Shown here in pieces: positions 47,411 to 56,473 of a DNA stretch of 64,000 bases. Both the position numbers and the translations under genes were made by a program. Location: the NCBI GenBank assembly GCA_963793295.1, contig CAWBZX010000038.1:1-64000 (forward strand), given 5' to 3'. The notes under the pieces were generated by a model. That model was not told the DNA's origin. It ran no database searches and saw nothing but the letters and a program-made list of their open reading frames with translations. This DNA comes from JAHDHW01 sp963793295 (lineage in GTDB: Bacteria > Bacteroidota > Bacteroidia > Chitinophagales > Saprospiraceae). Position 1 is the stretch's first letter; each line of letters opens with the position of its first letter.

Positions 47411-48172
47411 CTAATTCCAATCAATAATCTGCTCTGTTAAAATATACCCTTTTTCGGCTTTTTGTTCCCAGCTTTGATTTTCACATTCAATGATGCATTG
47501 CGTATCTAGGATTTTCATTTCACGATAAATCAAGCCAATACCTTTGGCATACTTTTCTTGTGAATAGCGCAACTCTATGAGATTTTCACTGCTTGCCTGA
47601 GAAATAGTCGCTACATTTTCAAATGTTTCATCTCCAACTTGCTCGCTTTCATCAACAGATAGCACCTCATAGGACCAGGATTTAAAAACCTCAACACTTT
47701 CTCCGGCAATCGGGATAATCGTCGTAATATCAATATATTTATTGCCATCCCAATCCACACCTTCTTTTAAAGGAAAGACCATTTTCAGAAAACGCAAATT
47801 TTCCTCAATCCACTCTGCCCCTTCATCCGTTCGAATAGTCGTCCAGATATCTTTAATGATCCAATCCAGGGTATCGCTCAGCCGTTCGTATCGTTCAATT
47901 TTAAAGCCCAATCTTCCAAGATTATCTACAATCGTATCTGCGATGACATGCTTAACGAAAGTGCGGCTATTCGTCACAATTATCTCTTCATTATCTCCAA
48001 TATCATATAAAACGGAATCCACCACATAAGTGCGATACTTTCCAATTTCTATCGGAAAATAATCATAACCAAAGTCAATCTCAAAGTCTTCGAAAGTTGA
48101 ACTTCCTTTACAAGCCTGAAATAGAACTAAGGTCGTCGCAATGAAAAATATGATTAAACCAGATCTTATCAT
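47411..48172 (-). CDS. Lipoprotein of unknown function
   Basis: A 253-residue protein with a lipobox: hydrophobic segment, then L-F-Q-A-C with C21 lipidated. The mature part is beta-rich, opening 'DYFPIEIGKYRTYVVDSVLYD', a start I know from a group of uncharacterised Bacteroidota lipoproteins. It contains several Trp and ends 'GYILTEQIIDWN'. No known catalytic motif. It converges with the NTF2-like gene, eight bases apart. Confidence 0.65.
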   Translation of the reverse strand: MIRSGLIIFFIATTLVLFQACKGSSTFEDFEIDFGYDYFPIEIGKYRTYVVDSVLYDIGDNEEIIVTNSRTFVKHVIADTIVDNLGRLGFKIERYERLSDTLDWIIKDIWTTIRTDEGAEWIEENLRFLKMVFPLKEGVDWDGNKYIDITTIIPIAGESVEVFKSWSYEVLSVDESEQVGDETFENVATISQASSENLIELRYSQEKYAKGIGLIYREMKILDTQCIIECENQSWEQKAEKGYILTEQIIDWN

Positions 48173-48305
48173 TTGATGATTTTTATCAATAACGTTTAAA
48201 CTTCGAATTTAGCCTAAAAAAGGCAAAGAATAAGCCAACATCAGTAAAGTGATTTATTTCTTATCAGCTAAAAAATCCCTATAAAAAAACGACAACAGAC
48301 AAATC

Positions 48306-49409
48306 TTAATTCCCCGTAAAACTATTATAAATAATTCCGCCGCCGATGACATCATCTCCTTCATAAAAAACAGCTGATTGTCCGGGAGCAACACCTTTGA
48401 CATTAGCATGAAACCGAACCGCTACTTTATCTCCTTGATTTGACAAACGACTAAGTGTTCCTCGATCATTGTAGCGGATTTGAGTGATAGCTTCCATGCC
48501 CTCTGGAATTTGCTGATATTTCATTGAATTAATCTGTGAAACAGTCATCCCATTCCGTAAAAGTTCGTCAACTTTTCCAAGGACGACCGTATTTGTATCC
48601 GGTTGAATTTCAGTAACGTACATCGGTTCACCGAAAGCTAAACCCAATCCTTTTCTTTGTCCAATCGTATAAAAAGGATAACCTTCATGTTGGCCTAAAA
48701 CATCCCCTGCTGCGCTTACAAAATTACCTCCTTTCACTTTTTCTTCTAGTCCGTGAACTCTTCTTTTGAGAAACCCGCGGTAATCATTATCCGGGACAAA
48801 ACAAATCTCATAACTTTCTGCTTTTTTGGACAATTCAGCATATCCAAAATCGTAAGCCATCTGTCGGACTTCGGGTTTGGTGAATCCTCCGAGCGGAAAA
48901 TTACTGCGGTTCAGGCATTCCTGGCTCAATCCCCAAAGAACATAAGATTGGTCTTTTCTGTCGTCTTTTCCTTTAGAAATAAACTTTCTTCCATTTTGCT
49001 CCGAAATCTTCGCATAATGCCCAGTGGCTATAAATTCACAATCGAGTGCATCCGCTCTTTTCAGCAAAGAGCTCCATTTTATATGTGTATTACATAGTAC
49101 ACAGGGATTTGGGGTGCGACCAGCGATATATTCCTCAACAAAATTGTCAATGACATAATCGCCAAATTCTTCCCGTATATCTACAATAAAATGATGAAAA
49201 CCAACATTTACTGCGACATTCCTTGCATCATTTATAGAATCTAAACTACAACATCCTGTTTCTTTACTTGAGCCACCAGAGTTTGCATAGTCCCAGGTTT
49301 TCATCGTAATTCCAACAACCTCATACCCTTCTTCATGCAACATCATTGCTGCAACGGTACTATCTATACCACCGCTCATGGCTACTAAAACTCTACCCTT
49401 TTTACTCAT
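48306..49409 (-). CDS. mnmA: tRNA 2-thiouridine(34) synthase MnmA
   Basis: A 367-residue enzyme that puts sulfur on uridine 34 of some tRNAs. The ATP-binding P-loop is S-G-G-I-D-S-T (13-19). Catalytic cysteines lie in 'NPCVLCN' (about 102) and 'YEICFVPDN' (about 200). 'GHYAKI' and 'KDQSYVLWGL' are also present, and the C-terminal beta-barrel has 'FYTIGQRKGLGLAF'. An additional Cys pair in 'KETGCCSLDSINDAR' is characteristic of Bacteroidota MnmA. Complete length. Confidence 0.95.
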   Translation of the reverse strand: MSKKGRVLVAMSGGIDSTVAAMMLHEEGYEVVGITMKTWDYANSGGSSKETGCCSLDSINDARNVAVNVGFHHFIVDIREEFGDYVIDNFVEEYIAGRTPNPCVLCNTHIKWSSLLKRADALDCEFIATGHYAKISEQNGRKFISKGKDDRKDQSYVLWGLSQECLNRSNFPLGGFTKPEVRQMAYDFGYAELSKKAESYEICFVPDNDYRGFLKRRVHGLEEKVKGGNFVSAAGDVLGQHEGYPFYTIGQRKGLGLAFGEPMYVTEIQPDTNTVVLGKVDELLRNGMTVSQINSMKYQQIPEGMEAITQIRYNDRGTLSRLSNQGDKVAVRFHANVKGVAPGQSAVFYEGDDVIGGGIIYNSFTGN

Positions 49410-49822
49410 TTTCCAAATCTAGGTTACCAAATTTTTAGATCATAAGATTTAAATTCGGAAGGGTTTAATCAAAAAAATACCATCCTAAAATCCATGATTC
49501 ATAATTAATCAACAAAATTACAAAAAAAGGGCATGGAAAGTTCAAAAATAAAATTCTAAAGTAGCAGACTGTCTTACAGGAACCCAGCAGTTCATCAATA
49601 ATATTCTTTTCGGTTCATCCTAATATTAAATTTTATGTGACGTTTTAAGTTTGGTTTAAAAATTGAATATCAATTAGTATAAACATACTAACCATATTCA
49701 TACAGATTGAATCACTTAGGTTTTTTTATTCAATCCTTTAAAACAGATTAACATTTATTTTTTGTTCCTTAAAAGATAAATGGCTAATTTTGATAATATT
49801 ATGATTCACTAAAAACAATTTT
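49410..49822. other. 413-base intergenic region
   Basis: This AT-rich gap lies between mnmA (-) and the RlpA gene (+). Apart from the strong promoter at 49761-49792, I see no coding sequence, RNA gene or hairpin. The mnmA promoter is not clear: a -7-like box at 49414-49421 on the - strand lies too close to the start codon and has no -33 partner. Confidence 0.5.
49761..49792 (+). promoter_or_regulatory. Bacteroidota-type promoter of the RlpA-like gene
   Basis: TTTG at 49761-49764 and TAATTTTG at 49785-49792, exactly 20 bases apart, match the TTTG / TAnnTTTG consensus. Transcription should begin near 49799, about 24 bases before the ATG at 49823. Confidence 0.65.
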
Positions 49823-50770
49823 ATGAGAAACTATTTAATGTTAGGCCTCTTTTTCTTTTCATTTATTTTTTCTACAAATATCAAAGCTGATGTTGAAGAA
49901 TATGGAACAGCTTCCTATTATTCTGACAAATTCCAAGGCCGTAAAACGGCAAGCGGAGAATTGTATGATAAGAACAAATTTACAGGTGCACACAAATCTT
50001 TAAAGTTTGGTACCATAATACTTGTTACGCGTCTTGACAATAAAAAATCTGTAAGAGTTAGAATTAATGACAGAGGTCCTTATATAAAAGGACGGATCGT
50101 TGATGTTTCAAGAGCAGCAGCTGAAAAGCTGGATCTGATTACTGATGGACAAGCTGAGGTGAAAATTGAAGTTGTAGGTGAAGAAAAACCTGAACCTTTG
50201 GCATCCACTACGTCACCAAGTCCAAATGATCCATCAGACTTATCAGGCTTGAAAGTAGACAAACCAAAGAAAGTAGCGGATAAAACACCTATCCCAACTG
50301 AATTTTCTGATAAATCTATTGGATTGCCCAAAACGCCTGAAATAGTTTCCACAGTCAAAGAAGCAAATGAAAAAACGGCCAAAAAGACAGTTCCTGACTT
50401 AAAAGTACCAGTCAAAGATGCTCCTGCTGCAAAGTCAGTTGCTTCAGAAACCGTATACACTAAAGTTCGAGGTTCTGATTACAAACCATACGATTTGTAC
50501 AAGGTTCAGCTGGTCCGGCCCGCACGATCCGGATTTGGCGTTCAGGTTGCTTCGTTGACGCAGTATGAAAATGTTATGAAACAAGTTGCAGAATTACAAG
50601 AAAATTGGTTCAATAATATTCTTGTAAGTGTCGAAAAAGGGAAAGATGACAAACCCGTATACAAACTCATTTTGGGCCCATTCCCGGATCGGGCAACTGC
50701 AGAGAGTTACAAAAAAGGATTAAAAAAGAATAAAAAAATGGATGGATTTGTTGTTGAATTGTCTGAGTAA
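49823..50770 (+). CDS. RlpA-like septal lytic transglycosylase with SPOR domain
   Basis: A 315-residue protein with a signal peptide (1-22). Residues about 23-117 form the double-psi beta-barrel of RlpA: 'GTASYYSDKFQGRKTASGE', 'GTIILVTR', 'VRINDRGPY' with the conserved Asp, and 'GRIVDVSRAAAEKL'. A long Pro/Lys/Ser-rich linker (about 120-230) leads to a SPOR domain (235-315, 'GFGVQVASLTQYENVMKQ', 'YKLILGPFPDRATAESYK'), which binds denuded peptidoglycan at the septum. It is therefore expected to cut or hold glycan chains during cell division. Confidence 0.9.
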   Translation: MRNYLMLGLFFFSFIFSTNIKADVEEYGTASYYSDKFQGRKTASGELYDKNKFTGAHKSLKFGTIILVTRLDNKKSVRVRINDRGPYIKGRIVDVSRAAAEKLDLITDGQAEVKIEVVGEEKPEPLASTTSPSPNDPSDLSGLKVDKPKKVADKTPIPTEFSDKSIGLPKTPEIVSTVKEANEKTAKKTVPDLKVPVKDAPAAKSVASETVYTKVRGSDYKPYDLYKVQLVRPARSGFGVQVASLTQYENVMKQVAELQENWFNNILVSVEKGKDDKPVYKLILGPFPDRATAESYKKGLKKNKKMDGFVVELSE

Positions 50771-50796
50771 GAAAAATTGCTTAATAAATTGAAATT

Positions 50797-50833
50797 AAAA
50801 AAGCCCGGTTGATGATTTCAACCGGGCTTTTTT
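50797..50833. terminator. Strong bidirectional terminator
   Basis: A 16-base perfect stem starting with six A and ending with six T (50797-50812 and 50818-50833, core GCCCGGTTGA) around a 5-base loop. It lies between the convergent RlpA and shikimate kinase genes and works for both strands. Confidence 0.9.
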
Positions 50834-50838
50834 AATTT

Positions 50839-51372
50839 TCATAATTCCGTATTGGTATTTATAATATGGCTAAGATGTGTTAAAATTTCTCCTACAACAT
50901 CATCATCTTCGTTATGTTGGTGGTAGATGATCGTTGCTTTTTTATAAAATGCTACCCGTTTTTTTAATTGTTCTTCAATAAAGGACTTCAATTCAGATTT
51001 GGATTTTCCAGCAATGAGCGGGCGCTGTGCCTGTTTTTTAGCCAATCTTTCTACCAATAGTTTTGTCGGTGTTTGCAGGTATATAGAGACTCCAATAGTA
51101 TTGATCCATTCAAGGTTATCGAAAAAGCAGGGTGTTCCACCGCCACATGCAATCACAGCGTCACCAATAATTCCAAAATCTCTGAGGCACATTCGCTCAA
51201 TTTGACGAAAATAGTCCTCTCCTTTTGATTGAAAAATATCGCTTATACTTTTTCCTTCTTTTTCTTCAATGTATTCATCTAAATCATAAAAAGGGAGATC
51301 CAGTTCCTGAGCAATGCGTTTGCCCACATAGGTTTTACCGCTCCCCATAAATCCGATTAAAAAAAATTTCAT
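50839..51372 (-). CDS. aroK: Shikimate kinase
   Basis: A 177-residue enzyme of the shikimate pathway to aromatic amino acids. Motifs are the P-loop 'GFMGSGKTYVGKRIA' (8-22), the shikimate-binding 'FYDLDEYIEEKEGKSI', the 'GGGTPCF' turn after the central sheet, and a LID with 'AQRPL'. The length is standard. It lies just upstream of, and may be cotranscribed with, nothing else: the next gene on this strand is 30 bases upstream (GH15), so read-through from that gene is possible. Confidence 0.93.
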   Translation of the reverse strand: MKFFLIGFMGSGKTYVGKRIAQELDLPFYDLDEYIEEKEGKSISDIFQSKGEDYFRQIERMCLRDFGIIGDAVIACGGGTPCFFDNLEWINTIGVSIYLQTPTKLLVERLAKKQAQRPLIAGKSKSELKSFIEEQLKKRVAFYKKATIIYHQHNEDDDVVGEILTHLSHIINTNTEL

Positions 51373-51402
51373 GGTTCCTTTTTATAAGTATTCTCAAAAT
51401 CT

Positions 51403-53187
51403 TTATTCAAAATAAATTGGTTTATCCAATTTTCTTGAAATGGTAAATGCCGCATTAATCAATCCAACATGGCTATAAGTTTGAGGAAAATTACCCCATT
51501 GGCTTCCGCTTTTTTCATGAATATCCTCACTTAATAATCCTAAGTGATTACTATGCGTAAGCAGATTTTCAAATATTCGTATAGCCTCATCCACTCTTTT
51601 CATTCTTGCTAAAGCTTCAACATACCAAAAAGCACAGATTAAAAAAGTAGATTCTGGCTCTCCAAAATCATCTGCATGTTTATAACGATAAAACAAGCCT
51701 GATTCAGTACGCAATTCATCCTCTAAAACTTTTAAATGCTTCTTTGTTTTTTCATTTTCAGGATCCAGGTATCCCATATTGATCAATTGCAACAGGCTGG
51801 CGTCAAGATTTTTAGAACCTTGGGCCTGCGTATAAACACCACGTTCTTCATCAAAACAGGATTCAATCATTTCGGAAGAAGCCTCGATTAACTGGTCGGC
51901 AAGCTTATAAAGCTGCTCATCGCCAACAGATTTTGCAATTTTCTTCGCTGCGTGGCTCCCAGCCCAGTGAAACAAAAAAGTATAACAATGTAATTGTGAC
52001 ACTCCCCGGAATTCCCAAAGCCCATTATCGGGTTCTTGCATCGTCACCCGGATCATATCCAGACAATGTTTTACCAAATTGATCAACGTTTCGTGCACTT
52101 GTGTTTTCATTCTTTTGTCTGAAAACAATGGCAAAAGCGTCACCAAGACCTGGCCATAAACATCGTTTTGGGTATGCTCATAAGCCTGGTTTCCAATTCT
52201 AACGGGCCTTTCATTTTTATATCCTTTGAGAGGTAATATTTTTTCTACAGGCTCGCGATCAATGGTGATCGGATATAAAGGGTGGAAACGACGATCTTCA
52301 CTCAGCACAATATTTTCAATAAAAGTTACATAATCTTCCATTATTCTGAAATGACTCAAATCGTTTAAGGCTTTGATGGTATAATGCGCATCTCTCAACC
52401 AACAAAAACGATAATCCCAGTTTCTGCCACTTCCTGGAAATTCTGGTAAACTAGTAGTCGCTGCTGCAATGATTGCCCCGGTATCTTGATATTGATGCAG
52501 TTTTAGAGTCAATGCTGAACGAATGATACTCTCCTGGTGAAAATTTTCCGTGGAGGTGTTCAATACCCAATGCTTCCAATATTTAATTGTTTTTTCTAGA
52601 AAAGAGTCGACGGTCGATTCTAAAGGAGCTTCCAAAGGCGCACCCCAGGTCAGCACACAATATTTAGTTTCCTTTAATAAAAACGCCTGTTCTTTGTCGA
52701 CATAACTTAATGGAATATTCGTTGTTAGCCGAACTTGCGATTCCAGCTGCAAAAATCCAATGTGATTACTACCAAATACTTTCTCCGGACTTACATCACC
52801 ATAAGCTCCTTTTGGCCGGCATTTCACTCTAATTCTGGGTGTCCCCTCTAAGGGTACGATTTTGCGGATGAGCATCAAAGGTTTGTAATACCTTTCGTGC
52901 TGATAGAAGCGAGGAGCAAAGTCAATAACCTTGAAGCTTCCATCTTCACATTTAAAGGTAGTTTCCAGAACGTTGGTGTTATAAATGTAATTTTGTGAAG
53001 ATTCATAGTTTTCCCATTCTGGTTGAATTGAATATCCACCACCAATTGTATCGTCCAGTAAAGTCCCGAAGATAAAGCTACTGTCAAAGCGAGGCCAACA
53101 CATCCAACCCACATTTGCATTAGTATCGATCAAGGCTAAATAGGCACAATTTCCAATAATGCCATAATTATATTTATGTTGCTCCAT
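51403..53187 (-). CDS. Glycoside hydrolase family 15 protein (glucoamylase/trehalase-like)
   Basis: A 594-residue cytoplasmic protein if started at ATG 53187. A longer start at 53211 is unlikely because a good promoter box covers it (53209-53216). The N-terminal 'YGIIGNCAYLALIDTNANVGWMCWPRFDS' is the usual GH15 opening. The catalytic (alpha/alpha)6 barrel has 'GGRNWDYRFCWLRDA' in the form 'GSGRNWDYRFCWLRDA', a likely acid Glu in 'GLWEFRG' and a base Glu in 'PESTFLICAFWYVEAL'. Such bacterial proteins hydrolyse trehalose or small alpha-glucans. No sugar transporter is near. Confidence 0.9.
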   Translation of the reverse strand: MEQHKYNYGIIGNCAYLALIDTNANVGWMCWPRFDSSFIFGTLLDDTIGGGYSIQPEWENYESSQNYIYNTNVLETTFKCEDGSFKVIDFAPRFYQHERYYKPLMLIRKIVPLEGTPRIRVKCRPKGAYGDVSPEKVFGSNHIGFLQLESQVRLTTNIPLSYVDKEQAFLLKETKYCVLTWGAPLEAPLESTVDSFLEKTIKYWKHWVLNTSTENFHQESIIRSALTLKLHQYQDTGAIIAAATTSLPEFPGSGRNWDYRFCWLRDAHYTIKALNDLSHFRIMEDYVTFIENIVLSEDRRFHPLYPITIDREPVEKILPLKGYKNERPVRIGNQAYEHTQNDVYGQVLVTLLPLFSDKRMKTQVHETLINLVKHCLDMIRVTMQEPDNGLWEFRGVSQLHCYTFLFHWAGSHAAKKIAKSVGDEQLYKLADQLIEASSEMIESCFDEERGVYTQAQGSKNLDASLLQLINMGYLDPENEKTKKHLKVLEDELRTESGLFYRYKHADDFGEPESTFLICAFWYVEALARMKRVDEAIRIFENLLTHSNHLGLLSEDIHEKSGSQWGNFPQTYSHVGLINAAFTISRKLDKPIYFE

Positions 53188-53208
53188 GTATTCATTTTTA
53201 AAGAAAAA

Positions 53209-53239
53209 CAAAAATAGCCAAATACCTCAAACCAGCAAA
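53209..53239 (-). promoter_or_regulatory. Bacteroidota-type promoter of the GH15 gene
   Basis: On the - strand, TTTG (53239-53236) and TATTTTTG (53216-53209) are separated by 19 bases. Transcription should begin near 53203, shortly before the ATG at 53187. This supports the shorter start of the GH15 protein. Confidence 0.6.
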
Positions 53240-53349
53240 CAAAGTATAGCTTAGTTCCTTTATATTTTTTTTAAAAAAACCTATAAATTTTTCTGTTAAA
53301 AGAATCGTTTTATAGAAAGCTTTAATTTCAATTTGTTCTCAAAAAAAAT

Positions 53350-53357
53350 TACCTTTG
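53350..53357 (+). promoter_or_regulatory. Possible -7 box before the DUF1573 operon
   Basis: TACCTTTG matches the -7 consensus TAnnTTTG and lies 35 bases before the ATG at 53393. The nearest TTTG upstream (53332-53335) is only 14 bases away, so the -33 box is uncertain. Confidence 0.4.
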
Positions 53358-53392
53358 ACTCTCTTTTTTAAAAAGAAAAAACAGAAATAAAG

Positions 53393-53890
53393 ATGAAGAA
53401 AGTGTTGATTCTATTATGTTCTTTTATTATTACCATAAGCTGTAATAATGATGGTTCAAATACGGATAATGGAGAAAACGGCCTCGTAACAGAAATCAAA
53501 GTAGATTCCAAAACAAATATTTCTGACATCATTAGAAGTCCTGTCAATGCTAATGAGCCCCTTGATACGGTTAACATTGCAAAAATGACTTTTGACAAAA
53601 CTCACTACGATTTTGGGACAATCAAAGAAGGAAAAATTGTGACTCATGTTTATAAATTCACCAATACGGGCAAAGTCCCGCTGGTAATTAGTGATGCTCG
53701 TTCAACCTGCGGATGTACTGTTCCAAAATGGCCCAAAGATCCAATTGAACCTGGAGCAAGTGGTGAAATTTCTGTTAAATTTGATAGCAAAGGAAAAAAA
53801 GATAAACAAGCTAAGCCGATTACGATTTCGGCTAATACCTATCCCAATCAAACTATTTTACAAATAAAAGGGACCGTAATCCCGAAATAA
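53393..53890 (+). CDS. DUF1573 lipoprotein
   Basis: A 165-residue protein with a lipoprotein signal (I-I-T-I-S-C, C17). After an Asn/Asp-rich linker, the DUF1573 domain shows its usual strands: 'THYDFGTIKEGKIVTHVYKFTNTGKVPLVI', 'ARSTCGCTVPKWPKDPIEPGASGEISVKFDSKGK'. It ends with 'TILQIKGTVI'. The domain is an Ig-like fold related to ASH/MSP modules; its role is unknown. It is the first gene of the DUF1573-YajC-YbbR operon seen in many Bacteroidota. Confidence 0.92.
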   Translation: MKKVLILLCSFIITISCNNDGSNTDNGENGLVTEIKVDSKTNISDIIRSPVNANEPLDTVNIAKMTFDKTHYDFGTIKEGKIVTHVYKFTNTGKVPLVISDARSTCGCTVPKWPKDPIEPGASGEISVKFDSKGKKDKQAKPITISANTYPNQTILQIKGTVIPK

Positions 53891-53911
53891 AAAGTTAAAT
53901 AACTTATTACT

Positions 53912-54241
53912 ATGATGGCAAACTTAATTTTACTTCAAACAGGAGGTGCAGGAACCATGAATATTATTTTTATGGTAGCAATATTTGCTGTATTTTATTT
54001 CTTTTTAATTCGCCCACAGGCTAAAAAACAAAAGGAACAAACAAAATTTGTTGATCAATTGGAAAAAGGGAATGAAGTCATTACGGCTAGTGGAATAGTA
54101 GGAAAAATTAACAAAATAGAAGGCAACTTTGTTACCTTACAAGTAGATACTAAAACTTTCTTGAAAGTTTCTAAAAGTGCTATTTCAAAAGAAATGACGG
54201 ACCTGCTATCCACCCCCGATGAAAAGACCAACAAAAGCTGA
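53912..54241 (+). CDS. yajC: Preprotein translocase subunit YajC
   Basis: A 109-residue protein with one membrane segment (about 18-38), then 'IRPQAKKQKEQTKFVDQLEKGNEVITASGIVGKI', the YajC hallmark, and a beta-rich cytoplasmic end. It associates with SecDF in the Sec translocon. It begins 21 bases after the DUF1573 stop and overlaps the next gene by 23 bases, so all three are expressed together. Confidence 0.95.
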   Translation: MMANLILLQTGGAGTMNIIFMVAIFAVFYFFLIRPQAKKQKEQTKFVDQLEKGNEVITASGIVGKINKIEGNFVTLQVDTKTFLKVSKSAISKEMTDLLSTPDEKTNKS

Positions 54242-55199
54242 TATAAATTCTTTTATTAATTCAGATAGAGCTATACTGATGTTTTGCATCGGTATAGCTC
54301 TTATCTTTTGGTTTTTGGTAAAATTATCGCTAAAGTATAAAACAACCAGCGATTATGAAATCAGCTATTCTCTTCCTCAAGGAAAAACATTCATTGAACC
54401 TCCTTTGAAAATAGTAAAAGCTACCCTGGAAGGTGAAGGCTGGGATCTGATCTCGAATCAGTTTCGAAATAAGAATACGATCATCAATTTTGACTTGTCG
54501 GAGTTACCTTCCCAGGCAGTTAATTCAAGCCAGATCATGGATAAAATTAAAAGTATTCTTCCTCCTAACTTTGAAGTTAGTGACGTAAATACTGATTTTA
54601 TTTTCTTAAAAATAGAAAACGAAGCAGAGAAAAAAGTTCCTGTGATTTTGAATACAAAATTGGAGTTTGCACCACGATTTCATATGATTGACAGCATTAT
54701 TGTGCATATCGATAGTGTCGTTGTTTCCGGCCCTCTTTCGGTTATTGAACAATTGAAGGAATGGCAAACTGATACTTTGGTCTTAGAAAAAATTCAAACT
54801 AGTGGAATACACAAAGTTCCCCTTGTAAATCCTAATACTTTAAATAGTCAGCTTTCTTTTGGCGTTAATGAAATTGAGATTGAATTAAAAGTGGAAGAAT
54901 ATACAGAAAAAGATGTTTTTGTTCCAATACTTGTCAAAAATGCTCCGGATAGTTTAAAAATTTTTCCGGAAAATATTAAAATGAGTTTTACTATTGGCCT
55001 CAGCAATTATAACAAAATAAAGAGTTCTGATTTTACTGTTGAAGTTGATCTGAAAGATATCCCCTTAAATATTGAAAAAAATACTATTCCTGTTTTTATC
55101 ACCCGCCAGCCCGATTACATCAAAAATTTAAATTATAATCCAAAGTCCGTTGAATTCTTTTTTGTTGAAACACTAGAAGGTCAAACTCCTTCTAACTAG
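54219..55199 (+). CDS. YbbR-domain membrane protein (CdaR-like)
   Basis: A 326-residue protein with one N-terminal membrane segment (about 19-38) and a long periplasmic part made of YbbR-like repeats ('KVPVILNTKLEFAPRFHMIDSIIVHIDSVVVSGPLSVIEQL', 'VFVPILVKNAPDSLKIFPENIKMSFTIGL'). In Firmicutes, such proteins bind and regulate the c-di-AMP cyclase CdaA. The role in Bacteroidota is less clear. It starts 23 bases before the yajC stop, in another frame, so translation is probably coupled. Confidence 0.85.
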   Translation: MKRPTKADINSFINSDRAILMFCIGIALIFWFLVKLSLKYKTTSDYEISYSLPQGKTFIEPPLKIVKATLEGEGWDLISNQFRNKNTIINFDLSELPSQAVNSSQIMDKIKSILPPNFEVSDVNTDFIFLKIENEAEKKVPVILNTKLEFAPRFHMIDSIIVHIDSVVVSGPLSVIEQLKEWQTDTLVLEKIQTSGIHKVPLVNPNTLNSQLSFGVNEIEIELKVEEYTEKDVFVPILVKNAPDSLKIFPENIKMSFTIGLSNYNKIKSSDFTVEVDLKDIPLNIEKNTIPVFITRQPDYIKNLNYNPKSVEFFFVETLEGQTPSN

Positions 55200-55382
55200 A
55201 TTGTGTAGTTTCCTTTTTATGTTTTCAATTTTAATCATTTATATCTGACTTTTAAGCATCGTCGTCGAAGAAAACAATCGTCAAGATCGTATATTGTTGG
55301 AATACTGGGCTTTTTTTATTTAGTTATGAAAGAATCGATGATCTATAAGAATCAAATTAAATTATCATAAAATCAACTAATT

Positions 55383-56318
55383 ATGGAAATCACATTTTTA
55401 ATTCCCATCATTTTCATTGGGATAGTTGTCGTTTTTTCGGGCTTATTTACGGTGAGGCAGCAAACAGCAGCAGTTGTGCAGCGGTTTGGAAAATTTCAGA
55501 GTATTAAAACGGCCGGACTACAATTTAAAATTCCTTTATTTGACCAGGTCGCCGGGAGGCTTAGCCTTAAAGTCCAGCAATTGGATGTCATTGTCGAAAC
55601 AAAAACAAAAGATGATGTTTTTGTCAAACTAAAAGTTTCTGTTCAATTCAAAGTGCTTCATGAAGCTATTTATGATGCTTTTTATAAACTTGAAAATCCG
55701 CATGACCAGATCACTTCTTATGTTTTTGATGTGGTACGAGCTGAGGTGCCGAAACTAAAGCTAGATTACGTTTTCGAGCGCAAAGACGACATCGCTGTTG
55801 CTATCATGCGTGAATTACAGGAAGCTATGAACGATTATGGTTATGGCATCGTAAAAGCGTTAGTTACTGACATTGACCCTGATCAGGAAGTAAAAAATGC
55901 AATGAACCGAATCAATGCCGCTGAAAGAGAAAAATTAGCTGCTGAGTATGAAGGGGAAGCTGAGCGTATTCGAATTGTTGCCCGGGCAAAAGCAGAAGCG
56001 GAAAGTAAAAAACTACAAGGTCAGGGTATCGCTGACCAAAGACGTGAGATCGCCAGAGGTTTGGAAGAATCTGTTGAAGTACTCAACCAGGTTGGAATCA
56101 ATTCTCAGGAAGCTTCCGCTTTGATTGTTATTACACAGCATTATGATACCTTGCAGTCTTTAGGGGAGCAAACCAACAGCAACTTGATTTTACTCCCGAA
56201 TGCCCCTACTGCTGCCTCTGATATGTTATCTCAAATGGTTACCTCTTTTGTTGCATCACAACAAATTGGAGAACAAATGAAATTGAAACAACTCGAAACG
56301 ATAAAGAAAAAATCTTAG
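55383..56318 (+). CDS. SPFH/Band 7 membrane protein (stomatin-like)
   Basis: A 311-residue protein with one N-terminal hydrophobic segment (3-23) and an SPFH domain ('TVRQQTAAVVQRFGKFQSIKTAGLQFKIPLFDQVAGRLSLKVQQLDV'). The later 'DVFVKLKVSVQFKV' and 'NAAEREKLAAEYEGEAERIRIVARAKAEAESKKLQG' form the characteristic coiled coil. The C-terminus (to 311) is helical and Lys-rich. Such proteins form ring-like scaffolds that organise membrane microdomains. A partner NfeD-like gene, common elsewhere, is not adjacent. Confidence 0.92.
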   Translation: MEITFLIPIIFIGIVVVFSGLFTVRQQTAAVVQRFGKFQSIKTAGLQFKIPLFDQVAGRLSLKVQQLDVIVETKTKDDVFVKLKVSVQFKVLHEAIYDAFYKLENPHDQITSYVFDVVRAEVPKLKLDYVFERKDDIAVAIMRELQEAMNDYGYGIVKALVTDIDPDQEVKNAMNRINAAEREKLAAEYEGEAERIRIVARAKAEAESKKLQGQGIADQRREIARGLEESVEVLNQVGINSQEASALIVITQHYDTLQSLGEQTNSNLILLPNAPTAASDMLSQMVTSFVASQQIGEQMKLKQLETIKKKS

Positions 56319-56340
56319 TTTTCGAATGTTGAAGTAATAT

Positions 56341-56373
56341 AAAAGCCAAGCTTTTCGAAAAAGCTTGGCTTTT
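56341..56373. terminator. Strong hairpin terminator after the SPFH gene
   Basis: A perfect 15-base stem, AAAAGCCAAGCTTTT (56341-56355) and its complement (56359-56373), with a 3-base loop (CGA), lies 22 bases after the SPFH stop and can serve both strands. Confidence 0.85.
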
Positions 56374-56473
56374 CTTTATAAAAAATATTTTTTGGTATAT
56401 GAATTAAGTTAAATAAAGTGAGATATTCTTAATCTCTATCAAATCATAGCAACTCGATATTATTTTCAGCAGG

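Noticed and set aside
49414..49421. A -7-like box (- strand) in front of mnmA
   Set aside because: It is within a few bases of the start codon and has no -33 partner at the right distance.
53188..53211. Longer N-terminus for the GH15 protein
   Set aside because: The -7 promoter box at 53209-53216 covers this start, and family members begin near the shorter start.
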